Notes: a model not told the origin generated them from the sequence alone. Shown: positions 18,234 through 27,489, counted from the first letter of the stretch. The stretch is DNA of 64,000 nucleotides from Pseudomonas sessilinigenes (GCF_003850565.1 NZ_CP027706.1:5332001-5396000), one strand, 5' to 3'. Numbers and translations: made by a program.

Positions 18234-19394
18234 TCAAAACATTTTCGGGAGAATAATCTGTAGTTGAAGAACTACGAACCACACGAAAAAGATTCCACTC
18301 ATCAAATACAGAGCCATTAGTATGAGACGACGAATCGGGTGCATTGTGTTTTGCCAAATTGCAATCGTCTGAGCAAACGCTATAGCCCCTGCATGATCTA
18401 CGAATAGGTGATCTAGTCCTTCAGCTTCGTGCCTAATGTTGACGGTGCTTCGACTCTCAAGGTGCGAAGAGAGGCTGATAGGGCACCTGTGCCAGCCCAC
18501 CACTAAATCTCCCACCTTTGATTTGGGATTGTCCTGGATATCGTATTCATTGATAGAACTGATGGTCAAACGACGCATTAAGGGGCGGTTACCCTCGTAG
18601 CTGTATTGTGGTGAGAACGCCTCCATACCCGACGAGCGATCGCCCCTTCGCCACATAGTTACTTTACGCAGGTTGCGATATTCGAATAGAGCTCGCTCAA
18701 TGTGAGCGCATGCATAAGCATCGAACCCTGCGAACGCAGGTACACCATATCCGGACATAATTGCGATCGCCGTCCGGTCTTCGGACTTCTGCTCATCCAG
18801 CAAGTCGGGATGCGGCCACCAATTGCGTTTGCTCCACCAGCGTCGCAGCTCATCCTCAACCAACGTACGAAGCCACACACTGGATTGATTTTCGAGTAAG
18901 CCAGGCTTGGTGGAGAGGGCCTGTTTCAACAAAAGAGGGCACCATATTTCATACCAAAGCACAGCGATGAGGTAGGTCAGGCCTGCTAACAAAAGCCACC
19001 TGAAGGGAGCTCCTGCGTCACCGGCCTCGCCATGCATACCAGGGGCGGCCTGATAGAATGCACTGATCAATCCTCCAAAAGCGGCAAATCGTACCGCAGT
19101 CGTAGTCTTCAGCTGAGACCAAAAGACCCAGCCTGTGCGCTGCCTTAGCCAGTGATATCTAACTTCCTGCCGAGTTGAGCGCTGATTCGATAACGGGCTC
19201 TTATACATGTCCTGCGCGGGGAATTCGTCGAAGTACCAAGCCAAAGGATTCATCTCTCGAAACCTAGCCGCACGCTTGCGACGACGATGGGCTTTTACCA
19301 TCGAGTAATATTGCTCTGCGGTTTGATAAAGATCATCAGTTTTTGCCTTCTCTTCGACATTGTCGTGTTCAGCTTCAGACATATACATTTCCAT
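18234..19394 (-). CDS. Hypothetical membrane protein, 386 aa
   Basis: Family not recognised. The N-terminus is charged (about 1-100, with KAHRRRKRAARFREMN). Two helices follow near residues 103-125 (VRFAAFGGLISAFYQA) and 135-155 (WLLLAGLTYLIAVLWYEIW). The middle is a soluble domain of about 180 aa rich in W and R, and the C-terminus is a hydrophobic segment (MALYLMSGIFFVWFVVLQLQIIL). Lower GC and codon use differ from the NRPS region, consistent with acquired DNA. It stands alone, so cargo of a mobile element or a membrane-linked defence component are both possible without direct evidence. Start among the closely spaced ATGs at 19382, 19388 and 19394 is uncertain. Confidence 0.6.
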   Translation of the reverse strand: MEMYMSEAEHDNVEEKAKTDDLYQTAEQYYSMVKAHRRRKRAARFREMNPLAWYFDEFPAQDMYKSPLSNQRSTRQEVRYHWLRQRTGWVFWSQLKTTTAVRFAAFGGLISAFYQAAPGMHGEAGDAGAPFRWLLLAGLTYLIAVLWYEIWCPLLLKQALSTKPGLLENQSSVWLRTLVEDELRRWWSKRNWWPHPDLLDEQKSEDRTAIAIMSGYGVPAFAGFDAYACAHIERALFEYRNLRKVTMWRRGDRSSGMEAFSPQYSYEGNRPLMRRLTISSINEYDIQDNPKSKVGDLVVGWHRCPISLSSHLESRSTVNIRHEAEGLDHLFVDHAGAIAFAQTIAIWQNTMHPIRRLILMALYLMSGIFFVWFVVLQLQIILPKMF

Positions 19395-19745
19395 CGTTCA
19401 TAAAAAAGTGAGGATCCGCAGTCTAGAGCGTGGACGGTTAGATTACAGCTCGTACAACAATGTAAGTGGAGCGCGCAGGCGCGGGGATGGAAGCCCAGCG
19501 GGCCGAGATACCGCCTTGGTGAGCGGCTCGGTTTATTTGCGCCGCAGCCGTGTTGTAAGCGCGCTGTCTGAGTTTAAGTTGGACTTAGATGAACGGAACA
19601 AGACGGGCAACGGCGCCGCGTCACCAGCTTGTATAAGCAGCGGTAGTCGTTGACCTGAAGAGAAACGGCACTGAATCAGTTTCATCGGTAGCCACCTCAT
19701 TCAAGGACTCGTCATGAACTCAAAGAACATGGCCCGTTGAGAGAG
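19395..19745. other. Non-coding gap before the Tn7-like element
   Basis: About 350 bp. Open frames here are short and low-complexity with no recognisable product. The boundary of the Tn7-like element probably lies here or just after, but no clear TGT terminal inverted repeat or target-site duplication could be fixed. Confidence 0.4.
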
Positions 19746-19751
19746 TCTTGC

Positions 19752-19802
19752 GACTTCGAAAATTCGAGACTTTCAAAATTTGAAACTCAGCATTTGAAAT
19801 GC
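19752..19802. repeat. Clustered dyad repeats, candidate transposase-binding sites (left end)
   Basis: GACTTCGAAAATTCGAGAC (19752-19770) and GACTTTCAAAATTTGAAAC (19768-19786) match at 15 of 19 positions with a 16-bp period. They are followed by the palindrome GCATTT-G-AAATGC (19790-19802). A related dyad AACTT-CGT-AAGTT lies at 20008-20020 just before the first transposition gene. Tn7-family left ends carry several short TnsB-binding repeats next to tnsA, so this is a plausible left end. Confidence 0.5.
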
Positions 19803-20055
19803 ATCCATCGTCTTTGACGACCTCACTTAAGTATTTCTAATGGAAATCCAGTTATAAATCGAAGTCGATCTATATAGCCCCCTAGATCGCCAACTCCTCC
19901 AGAAATAAAGAATATGTTTTATATTCTTATAAGATATAACGATTGACCATCTGTCACCCATACTTCCTCTCTAATTATGAAACTTTTGAGTGCATGTGCA
20001 ATTTTGCAACTTCGTAAGTTAATGATTTTACGGGCATTAGTCAAAAAGGAAAGCA

Positions 20056-20679
20056 ATGGACCCACTCTCCCATCCTTCACGACCAGCGGGCGCTCCAGAA
20101 TTCGTGGTGTTCAGTCATAAGCAAAACGAAAAGGTCAGCTTGTTCTGCCGACCCACGCTGTGGCGATTCGCCGAGGTGGAGTTTGATCCTTGGGTGAGCG
20201 ATTTAACCGTGAACCAGCGTTTCATCGAATTGGACAAAGTTAGAATTCCGGTTGCGCTTGCGTTCGAGAATAGCCACGCTTCAATCATTGTGGTGTCCAA
20301 GTCGTGCCTGGGAACCAGCACGACCGTTGAAGTCCAGAATTATGCCGACGATAACGGCTTTCTCTGCGAAATTTTAGATACTGACTTCCTGAAATCAGAA
20401 CGTACCCGCTACGAAAACTACCTACTCATGCTTTCCTATATCAATAAGCAGAGAGATGCACTGACTGAGCGCAATCTTCGCGAAGTAATGAGACTCCTCC
20501 CAAGGCATGGACTTACGGTGAGCAGCGCTATGCAGGCGGTTGAGCAGGATTTTGGCGAAAAGGGCGCAGCTTTGGTGTTCGAGTTAGTCAGAAAGGGCCG
20601 ATTGAAGGTCAATAGATTGAGTTCGACAAAATTAAGTGGGACATCCCAATTAGGCCATGGAGATGCCCAGGATGAGTGA
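20056..20679 (+). CDS. tnsA: TnsA-like protein of Tn7-like element, catalytically degenerate
   Basis: 207 aa, shorter than Tn7 TnsA (about 270). Residues about 34-90 follow the TnsA N-domain pattern (LWRFAEVEFDPWVSDLTVNQ, then IPVALAFE and ASIIVVSK). The usual catalytic Asp and the ExK pair of the restriction-like fold are not apparent (VVSK where EVK is expected). The C-terminal third (LPRHGLTVSSAMQAVEQDF ... VRKGRLKVNRLS) resembles the TnsA winged-helix end. Its place directly before tnsB with an 8-bp overlap supports the call. If inactive, transposition would give cointegrates, as in Tn5053/Tn402 elements without TnsA. Ribosome site AAAGGAAAG precedes ATG 20056. Tn6022-type elements call this position tniC. 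Confidence 0.65.
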   Translation: MDPLSHPSRPAGAPEFVVFSHKQNEKVSLFCRPTLWRFAEVEFDPWVSDLTVNQRFIELDKVRIPVALAFENSHASIIVVSKSCLGTSTTVEVQNYADDNGFLCEILDTDFLKSERTRYENYLLMLSYINKQRDALTERNLREVMRLLPRHGLTVSSAMQAVEQDFGEKGAALVFELVRKGRLKVNRLSSTKLSGTSQLGHGDAQDE

Positions 20680-22546
20680 TCAACGATTTTCTAGGTCCGA
20701 ACGCGAACGAGAAGGTTACGACTGTGATAAGTGGCGCGCTGTTGACTTAACGGTCCTGCCGGATGGCCTTCGAGGTCCGACGGAGAATCGTATTAAAGCT
20801 ATCCGGGCGTTCTTGAAGGAAGGCGCATCGCTAGAGGAAATTCAAGAAAAATACGGGATACCCCGCTCAACGCTTTATCGAGTCATCGACAAATGCGAAG
20901 CGATGGACAAATCCGGAAGTCCCATTGGCTGGGTGGCCGCAATACCTTATAAACGCAGCGGTGAAAGAAAATATAATCGGACAGCGCAGCCCAGTTCATC
21001 CGCAACGCAAGGATATTCCGGCGTTTTTACGCACTTCGTTGAGCAACATCCAGATGTGGATGACTGGCTGAAAGCGCAAGCCCGTAGATATAAACCCCGG
21101 AAATCTGGCGGCGACTACTTTATAGCGGTTCATAAAGCGTTCGTGCGCAAGTGCATTGAGGTTGGAGTTACCAAAAATGAATACCCATTAAATCAAAAAA
21201 CCGAAGGTATAAGCGGGCTTAGGAGGTGGTTGCAGGATAAACACCGAGAATTGAAAGCAGAGCAGGAGTTGAAGTCCTCACAAGCTAACGAGAGCGTCCG
21301 AGATATTGATCCATCGGATATCTTGGAGCAAGTTGAAGCAGATGGACACAAATTGGATATCCGCTTGGTTATTCGCGAAAGGGATGCCTATGGGGAGCCT
21401 GTTGAATATGAAATTCTTAGGGTCTGGCTAATTTGTCTGATCGAAAAATTTTCAAGGTGCGTGTTGGGCTATTCATTGGCACTGGGTCACAACTATGATC
21501 AAGTCGACTTGCTTACGGCGATTTATCGAGCCCTGAGCCCACACGCTCGTCCACCGCTGAATATTCCTGATACCCGTTATTGCAATGAAGGGGGGTTCCC
21601 CTCAGAAAGTTCGGGCGCGTGGCAAACGTGGTCCACACTAAAACTGGATAATGCTTGGGCGCATAAGGCGAAGCATGTGATTGAGGTGCTAAATGATAGG
21701 CTTGGCAGTGTGGTGGAGTTCGGCAGACCGCACACGCCCAATGATCGCCCTGTTGTGGAGCGTTTTTTTCTCTATTTAGTGCAAAATTTTTCTCACAGAA
21801 TAATTGGTACCACGGGTAGTGAGTCCACAGACGAGATCAAGGCACGTTTATCGCCAAAATCCAAAAACCCTTTGAAGATGTTGCTGTCTCTAGAAGAGTT
21901 GGAAAGTGCCGTAGACATAGTGATTTCTGACTATAACGGTCGGCCGCACGCGTCAATCCAAGGCCACACTCCATTGGACTTGTTCCTCATGCGTATGAAG
22001 GCAAGGGCGTTGCCGCCGAACACACTGCCTATTCGTTATCAAAATGAGGCAGCGTTTACGAGAATTCGCGAGCCAAAGATCGTGCAGTCAAATGCCAAAT
22101 ATGGGGGCGCGTTCATTAACTTTGCTTACCAAAAATACCGAAATCCGGACGTATTGCGGAGTAATTCGGCGGGACGGAAAATGATCATTGAGTACTCTCG
22201 TAGAGATGTCTCTTCGATCAATTTGCTTGATGAGTCTGGTGCGTTTATTGGTGTGCTGACACCGCCGCCACCTTACTCAATCACGCCACACAGCTACAAA
22301 TTGCAGACCGAGATTTCAAAGGCCGTGAAGGACGGACAATTCCGCTTTACGGAAAGTGAGTCATTCATTGAAGCTGTCCGTAGGTTTCAATTGAAAGGTA
22401 ACAAAATGACTCGAGAGAGCGCGACGAACCTCTACAAAAACACTGGCATGGTTTCATCAGGTTCGTCTGTCGAGGAAGAAACGCCTCCCCCAGCATCGGA
22501 ATCACAAGTCGACAGAGTAAAGCTGTTTAAAGTTTTCACTTTTTGA
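20672..22546 (+). CDS. tnsB: TnsB/TniA-type DDE transposase
   Basis: 624 aa from ATG 20672, which overlaps the tnsA-like stop and has GGAG 9 nt upstream. The N-terminal HTH includes AIRAFLKEGASLEEIQEKYGIPRSTLYRVI. The RNase-H-like core has Asp at 21341 (VEADGHKLD), Asp at 21647 (LKLDNAW) and Glu at 21758 (DRPVVERFF), the DDE triad. Mu/TnsB C-terminal beta-barrel features follow (RPHASIQGHTPLDLF ... YGGAFINFAYQKYRNPDVL). It cuts and joins the transposon ends. Length and sequence style fit the Tn7/Tn5053/Tn6022 superfamily. Full length with no frameshift, so it may be functional. Confidence 0.92.
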   Translation: MSDQRFSRSEREREGYDCDKWRAVDLTVLPDGLRGPTENRIKAIRAFLKEGASLEEIQEKYGIPRSTLYRVIDKCEAMDKSGSPIGWVAAIPYKRSGERKYNRTAQPSSSATQGYSGVFTHFVEQHPDVDDWLKAQARRYKPRKSGGDYFIAVHKAFVRKCIEVGVTKNEYPLNQKTEGISGLRRWLQDKHRELKAEQELKSSQANESVRDIDPSDILEQVEADGHKLDIRLVIRERDAYGEPVEYEILRVWLICLIEKFSRCVLGYSLALGHNYDQVDLLTAIYRALSPHARPPLNIPDTRYCNEGGFPSESSGAWQTWSTLKLDNAWAHKAKHVIEVLNDRLGSVVEFGRPHTPNDRPVVERFFLYLVQNFSHRIIGTTGSESTDEIKARLSPKSKNPLKMLLSLEELESAVDIVISDYNGRPHASIQGHTPLDLFLMRMKARALPPNTLPIRYQNEAAFTRIREPKIVQSNAKYGGAFINFAYQKYRNPDVLRSNSAGRKMIIEYSRRDVSSINLLDESGAFIGVLTPPPPYSITPHSYKLQTEISKAVKDGQFRFTESESFIEAVRRFQLKGNKMTRESATNLYKNTGMVSSGSSVEEETPPPASESQVDRVKLFKVFTF

Positions 22547-22560
22547 AATAGAGGGTGCAA

Positions 22561-23547
22561 ATGGATATCCAGGATACGAGACCCGTCGAGGTTGATCTTC
22601 ATCCTGTCTGCAATCAGCGGTATTTGATTCCGACATTTTCGATCGGTGAGACTTACGCGCTTGTGCTTAAGGTTATTCGTCGCAGAGATTCTGGTTTAGT
22701 CATCTGGGGGCATACCCGTTACGGTAAGACCTGGGCAATGCTTTATTGCCAGCAATGCCTTACGCAAGATTTTCCGGATTTTCCTGTTGTTATTTACAAC
22801 GCGAAGCGGGAAATATCAGCCACGAAAGGTAATTTTTATAACTCACTGCTGGCGGTGGTCGGTCACAAGCAGTGGAATGACAATGTTAGCCTCTCAAAAA
22901 AACATCTTCGGTTAGTGAATTTCATGGAGCAGGCGGCGTGCAAGGATTCACGGCAGGTCTTTATTCTGTTCATTGATGAAGCTCAGCGGCTTCAGCAGCA
23001 GCATTTTGACTGGGTCAAGGATATCTACAATGACCTGCGGCTAAAGGGCGTAACATTGCTTCCCATCCTGGTAGGGCAGCAGCAACTGCTGGACCAGAAG
23101 AAAACCTTCCTCAATACCGGGGTGGAGGGAGAGGCTATTGTTAATAGGTTCATGCTTTACGAGCACCCTTTCCGCGGAATACGCGAAAAAGAAGATTTCG
23201 CGACCTGCCTTGGCTTTTTTGACAGTACCCCTTATCCGGCCAATTCCACATGGACGTTCACCAAATTCTTTGTCCCACAGGCATATGCCAATGGCTTTAG
23301 GCTGGCGCAAGTGAAAGACATACTGTGGGATGCCTTTTGTGATGCTTATAAGGAGTTGAAGCTGAAAAGCAAAATGGAAATACCGATGCAGTATTTCAGT
23401 AAAACGATAGAGATTATTTTGCGCGATAGTGTCGACATGGATCACCCAAGCTACACCATTACCAGGGAGTTCAGTTTGCGATCTATACGTGAATCTTGGT
23501 TTCAGGCCGCAACGCGCAATAGTAAAGCTGCTGATCTGAACGCTTGA
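22561..23547 (+). CDS. tnsC: TnsC/TniB-type AAA+ transposition regulator
   Basis: 328 aa from ATG 22561 (GAGGG five bases upstream). Walker A is GHTRYGKT (about residue 60) and Walker B is FILFIDEAQRL (about 145); sensor region LLPILVGQQQLL. TnsC forms ATP-dependent filaments linking the target selector to TnsB and enforces target immunity. It sits 14 bp after tnsB and its stop overlaps the tniQ start. Intact. Confidence 0.92.
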   Translation: MDIQDTRPVEVDLHPVCNQRYLIPTFSIGETYALVLKVIRRRDSGLVIWGHTRYGKTWAMLYCQQCLTQDFPDFPVVIYNAKREISATKGNFYNSLLAVVGHKQWNDNVSLSKKHLRLVNFMEQAACKDSRQVFILFIDEAQRLQQQHFDWVKDIYNDLRLKGVTLLPILVGQQQLLDQKKTFLNTGVEGEAIVNRFMLYEHPFRGIREKEDFATCLGFFDSTPYPANSTWTFTKFFVPQAYANGFRLAQVKDILWDAFCDAYKELKLKSKMEIPMQYFSKTIEIILRDSVDMDHPSYTITREFSLRSIRESWFQAATRNSKAADLNA

Positions 23548-24974
23548 TGATGATAATCGTCCCGGATACTAAGACGCTGAGCATCAACCCTAGGTACTGT
23601 CCGGTGGCCCCACTGTACATGGCTTACGAATCTGCATATTCGATTCTAAGTCGGTTTGCACTTTATAACGTCATCCATGGGGCTGCGCTGGTTAAAATCT
23701 TTGCGCCATCAAAGAGCGAGGGTAACGGCAAACTTAGCCGATTCCCAAACCTCGCCCACATCACGGCTGTGAACCCTGTAGCGATCCACGAGTGCTTTAC
23801 CCTCGATAGAGCGCAGCAAAATGCACTTTTTTTAGTGCCGTCAGCTGTACCGAGCAATGATCACATTGCAGCCACTTTAAGAGTGTGTCCAGTATGCATG
23901 GTGCGTGGCATGCACTACTCCCTATTTCAATACTTACTCATCAAGCAGTGCCCGATCCATCAGGTCGAGTTGAGCCAAGCGTGTCAGACCTGCGGAGGGG
24001 CGATGGACTACTCGTTAAACAGCAGGTTGTTCCGTGAACCATACGGCTGCAACCATTGTGGCCATCTACTGCGACTCAAGGGCAGTCAGAGTGGCCGGTC
24101 CTATTTGAATAAATCCGGGCTAAACCGCCTAATTTTGGCCCATCGAATTTTTGAGCGCGGCAGGGACCGTCAGGTGTTTTTTGATATAAATCAGCCGACC
24201 AATATTTACTTTGATAATGCCGCTCAGTTTTCCTCGGCCATCACTCATTTTTCGGTGCACCAGCGTGCGCTGTTCAATGAGGTTCAGACTAGGGCGGCAT
24301 CAGGTCAGGGTGATAAAAATGTGGGTTTTTACAGAGTCAGTAACATCAGTCGTTGCTCGCCAGTTGAAAGATCGGTAATAGAGCTGACAGTCAAAGACCT
24401 TGTTCCGATTTTGAAGTGTATTTTCCGGAAAATTAGAAAGCGCTTTCTTCCTGAAATCAAACTGAGTAAGCAAAAGCTTGCCGGAATTTGGCGGAGTATT
24501 GAGGAGTGTGAGGTGCCCAAGCAAGGGTACCAACTCGTCGGCTATCTTGACTGGTTATGTTTTTGGTACGGGGTTAAAACGCCATCCGACTTGTGCTCGA
24601 AGGCAAGGTCATGTGTCAACAGAAAACTGGAAGCTTGGCTTGAATCGAAACGGACGCACGAAGTATTTGCTTCACTCAAAGGGGAACGCGAAAGAAAATG
24701 GCTGATGACGAAAATACTAGCTCATGAAATTATTTTTTTCATGACCAACCAGATACGCCGGCTACCCCAATCGGATCTAGCCTGCTCTAGGGCGAACCCC
24801 AATCAAGTGGTCTATCGCCGGTGGGTAGGATCCGCTGCATGGGCGCTGATTATCCTTCCCCAGCAGGCCGCTTGTGAATTCCATTTTACAGCCCGCTCCG
24901 TTTTCGGTGAGCTCGGTCGATGGAAGGTGAGCAAACCGGCGCAGCGAGAGACGTATGCGTCGCTGTCACAGTGA
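23547..24974 (+). CDS. tniQ: TniQ/TnsD-family target-selection protein
   Basis: 475 aa. The A of the tnsC stop TGA is also the first base of ATG 23547, giving tight coupling. The TniQ zinc-finger block is clear: CPVCMVRGMHYS, then CPIHQVELSQACQTCGG, then CNHCGH (CxxC...CPxH...CxxC...CxxC). The C-terminal half is helical and divergent. TniQ/TnsD proteins connect a target-recognition partner to TnsC. At 475 aa it is longer than the TniQ of CRISPR-associated elements and shorter than or equal to TnsD, so it may bind DNA itself or work with the convergent TnsF-like protein. Confidence 0.88.
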   Translation: MMIIVPDTKTLSINPRYCPVAPLYMAYESAYSILSRFALYNVIHGAALVKIFAPSKSEGNGKLSRFPNLAHITAVNPVAIHECFTLDRAQQNALFLVPSAVPSNDHIAATLRVCPVCMVRGMHYSLFQYLLIKQCPIHQVELSQACQTCGGAMDYSLNSRLFREPYGCNHCGHLLRLKGSQSGRSYLNKSGLNRLILAHRIFERGRDRQVFFDINQPTNIYFDNAAQFSSAITHFSVHQRALFNEVQTRAASGQGDKNVGFYRVSNISRCSPVERSVIELTVKDLVPILKCIFRKIRKRFLPEIKLSKQKLAGIWRSIEECEVPKQGYQLVGYLDWLCFWYGVKTPSDLCSKARSCVNRKLEAWLESKRTHEVFASLKGERERKWLMTKILAHEIIFFMTNQIRRLPQSDLACSRANPNQVVYRRWVGSAAWALIILPQQAACEFHFTARSVFGELGRWKVSKPAQRETYASLSQ

Positions 24975-24981
24975 TAAACAA

Positions 24982-26211
24982 TTAGTCTACGCCCCAATTG
25001 TCCCAGGCCGTTTCATCGATGCTTTCGCCGGCAATCAGCACGTGCTTCTGTCGCAGGTTGGCATTCTGTGTTTCGGCAGGTGTTTCATTGGCGTGTAAAA
25101 CCTCCTGTTCTGCCAATGCCAGTCTAGAGTTGCGAATCGCAGCGTCCCAATCTTCGTAAAAATATTGGTCTTCTGAGGCAGCGGAGGTAGGGCGTTCAAG
25201 TGCTCTATCAAAGTCGGCCGGAAATTGGAGGTTGACGACCTTGTGGGTTTTTCCAAGGGGTGGAATGAGCGCCGTACACTCACTGACAAATCCTTCCGGA
25301 AAGGGCGTGGCGTCAGGATCGTAAAGATTGACAAGCGATGGGCAGTTCACGCTGCTTAGCATTAGCGCGAAGCGGTAGCGGCGTTCTAATACGACTTCTA
25401 TCTCGTGGGCACTCATCTCGAATTCGACTCCAGCGTCTCCCATGCTGAACAGCTTTTGGTGATTAACGCGATATTTCGCCAAATGATGATGTCGGCCCAG
25501 TAACGCCTGCAAGAGGGTGGCGCTCCCTTCGGTGAGGCAGATCTCCTTATCATTGCCGAATTGGAAATACCACGCATCATTGTATCCGTGAAGAAGATCG
25601 GCGCATTTTGCTTTGGCCAGATCCGATGTGGTGCATCCCGTTTCTTGTAACAAACGAAGCATCGCGAGATCCCTCAACCAGTGCTCCACGCCTCTGCAAC
25701 TTCCGCTTATCAGTTCCAGGCTTTCGCCTGAGTACAATTTAGTGTGTGCTGTGAGTTCAGCGGCATGGAGAAAGCGAGTGGCTTGACGGTAGAGCTTCTT
25801 CATCTGGGAACGCAGGGGGTCCAGATTTTTGCCGAAGCGATGTTCCTGCCAGTTCATAGCGGCGGCGATTCTGGAAGCGGCCTGGCGATTGCTAAGTCGA
25901 CCCAAGCCCTTCAGTTTACGCTGGATGAGCAAGTCATCAATGTACACTGGAAGGTAGTAATTTCTGGGCTCTGTGGGGTCTGCCGGTCCGGGGTACACAG
26001 AGATATGTGAGAGATAAAAATACACATAGGCCTCTAGCGGCAGCAGGCTCTCACTGAGCGATTTGTACTGTGTGTGGCGCAACCATAGGTCGACATGCTG
26101 AAGGTAGCGCGCCACTTTACGCCGTCTACGCAGGGGCACGGTGTGCAACAGAAAATCGGTGATTTCCTGACCGAGACCGGGGATGAAATAGATAGTTTGC
26201 AGTAGTGCCAT
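24982..26211 (-). CDS. tnsF: TnsF-like protein: tyrosine-recombinase fold with lost catalytic residue
   Basis: 409 aa, convergent with tniQ (stops 7 bp apart). Start 26211 has GGAG six bases upstream. An N-terminal helical core-binding domain (VARYLQHVDLWLRHTQYKSL) is followed by the box-I region LRDLAMLRLLQETGCTTSDL. This aligns with RDxAxxxLLxxTGxRxSEL of tyrosine recombinases, but the catalytic Arg is Thr. I cannot find the later HxxR or terminal tyrosine motifs. Tn6022-like Tn7 elements are known to use TnsF, which has an inactivated tyrosine recombinase domain, to choose the comM target. Gene content (TnsA-like, B, C, TniQ, TnsF) fits that group. No comM sequence is visible nearby, so the target of this copy is unclear. 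Confidence 0.75.
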   Translation of the reverse strand: MALLQTIYFIPGLGQEITDFLLHTVPLRRRRKVARYLQHVDLWLRHTQYKSLSESLLPLEAYVYFYLSHISVYPGPADPTEPRNYYLPVYIDDLLIQRKLKGLGRLSNRQAASRIAAAMNWQEHRFGKNLDPLRSQMKKLYRQATRFLHAAELTAHTKLYSGESLELISGSCRGVEHWLRDLAMLRLLQETGCTTSDLAKAKCADLLHGYNDAWYFQFGNDKEICLTEGSATLLQALLGRHHHLAKYRVNHQKLFSMGDAGVEFEMSAHEIEVVLERRYRFALMLSSVNCPSLVNLYDPDATPFPEGFVSECTALIPPLGKTHKVVNLQFPADFDRALERPTSAASEDQYFYEDWDAAIRNSRLALAEQEVLHANETPAETQNANLRQKHVLIAGESIDETAWDNWGVD

Positions 26212-26759
26212 GGGCTGCTCCGACAGGCAATCATCACTGATGAATCGTGCATGGGGTGGCTTTCAGTTGCACAGATTCGCACTTCGCGGATCGAGCGAAA
26301 CGTCTTGCTGCAGGGTTTCCTGGAGCCAAGGACTTATGAACGGTCATGCCCACAGGGCTGTGGTTGCGGTCGCCTAGGATCTGCTGCCATAGATACCAGA
26401 TACCCCGGGGCAGCGGCGCACGATGCGCCAAGTGGTGATCATTGAGTGCGTTGGCGCTCATGCAGATCCCTGCGTTGCACCTGACGGAGATCTGTTTCCA
26501 GCCTAGCAAACGGAAGAAATCACGCAACGTGCAAGCAGCCCGCTGTCACGTCATCTTCAAGCGATAAGCAACGATGTACTGGTACATTAGTAATTTTTTG
26601 GAGGCTACTGCGTTGGTGCCGCAGGATGGACCGCTGCGGGTTTTCAACTGCCAGCGCGGCGGCGTCTTGTCGAGATGGTGCGTCATACCGACAATCGATG
26701 GGGCTTGGCCGGCGGCAGCCATCAGCATTGCGGCTTACCTTTAAACATGAGTCACTAGT
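26212..26759. other. Gap, probable right flank of Tn7-like element
   Basis: No convincing gene. The segment GATTCGCACTTCGCGGATCGA near 26270 loosely resembles the left-end dyads (GACTTCGAAAATTCGA) and might belong to the element's right end. The similarity is weak and no terminal ACA or target duplication is fixed. Confidence 0.35.
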
Positions 26760-27489
26760 CAGGAACTGTACAGCAAGATCGCCCAGGCCAAGGTGTACAT
26801 CACCCGCCACAACCCGACCACTGGCCGAAGCGGTGCTTCGCCAGTTCCTCAAAGACCACCTGCCGGGGCGGTCAGTGTGGAGCAGGGCTTCATCATCGAC
26901 AGCGTGGGCGGTTTTTCCAAGCAGTGCGACATTCTGATTTACGACTCGCACCGATATGCCCCGTTCTATCGAGTAGAGGGGGTTGTGGTTCCGGCGGAGG
27001 CGGTGATTGCCATTATCGAAGTAAAAAACTCGATCAACCGGGCCGGGTTTCATGAGGATTCGCTATTTCCAGAGTTTCCAAAACCTGCGACTCGAGGCGA
27101 GGACATACTTGTTCATGTTCAACGCTCCGACGTTGGGGACTGTCAGCAAGCACTTTCACTCATTTCGGCACCCAGAGAGCTATCAGGAGTTCGATCACGA
27201 TACTTTCCAGCTCCTCCCGGACGAAATCACCGATCTGGACCACTCCTACCATTTGCAGAAAGGCATGGTCATCCACGATCGCGATGGTATGGGCTATCTC
27301 TCGTACTTCTACGAGGATCATGAAGGCACCGCGATCAATGCGTTGGAGCGGTTCTTCCTCTCAGTCTATGCCTCCGTCGAACGACACCTCACCTGTAGCC
27401 TACCAGCGAATTCGCTGGTGCCGCGAGCGGCTTACCACAGCAGTACTCCCAGCAAAAGCATTTTTGCCATCGACTTGTTCCCCATGTAA
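26760..27489 (+). pseudogene. DUF6602-type protein, multiply frameshifted
   Basis: Pieces of one protein alternate between two frames. QELYSKIAQAKVYITRHN and then, in another frame, EAVLRQFLKDHLPGR. Back in the first frame come VEQGFIIDSVGGFSKQCDIL and VPAEAVIAIIEVKNSI. In the other frame again are FLMFNAPTLGTVSK-like sequence and HLQKGMVIHDRDGMGYLSYF. FIIDxxGxxSKQCDIxIYD followed by A(V/I)IEVK is the DUF6602 (nuclease-like, often in restriction/defence loci) pattern. At least three frameshifts make it inactive. It marks decay of an older defence or mobile locus. Confidence 0.7.
27402..27419. repeat. 18-bp perfect palindrome
   Basis: ACCAGCGAATTCGCTGGT is a perfect palindrome within the degraded 3' end of the DUF6602 remnant. 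It resembles short Pseudomonas REP-like palindromes, though only one copy was noticed here. Confidence 0.5.

Noticed and set aside
24982..26211. Reading the 409-aa gene as an active integrase
   Set aside because: The box-I arginine is Thr and no HxxR or nucleophilic tyrosine motif could be found, so it is treated as a catalytically inactive recombinase fold.
26234..26527. 97-codon minus-strand frame after the TnsF-like gene
   Set aside because: No ribosome site or recognisable family, and it overlaps the probable transposon right flank.
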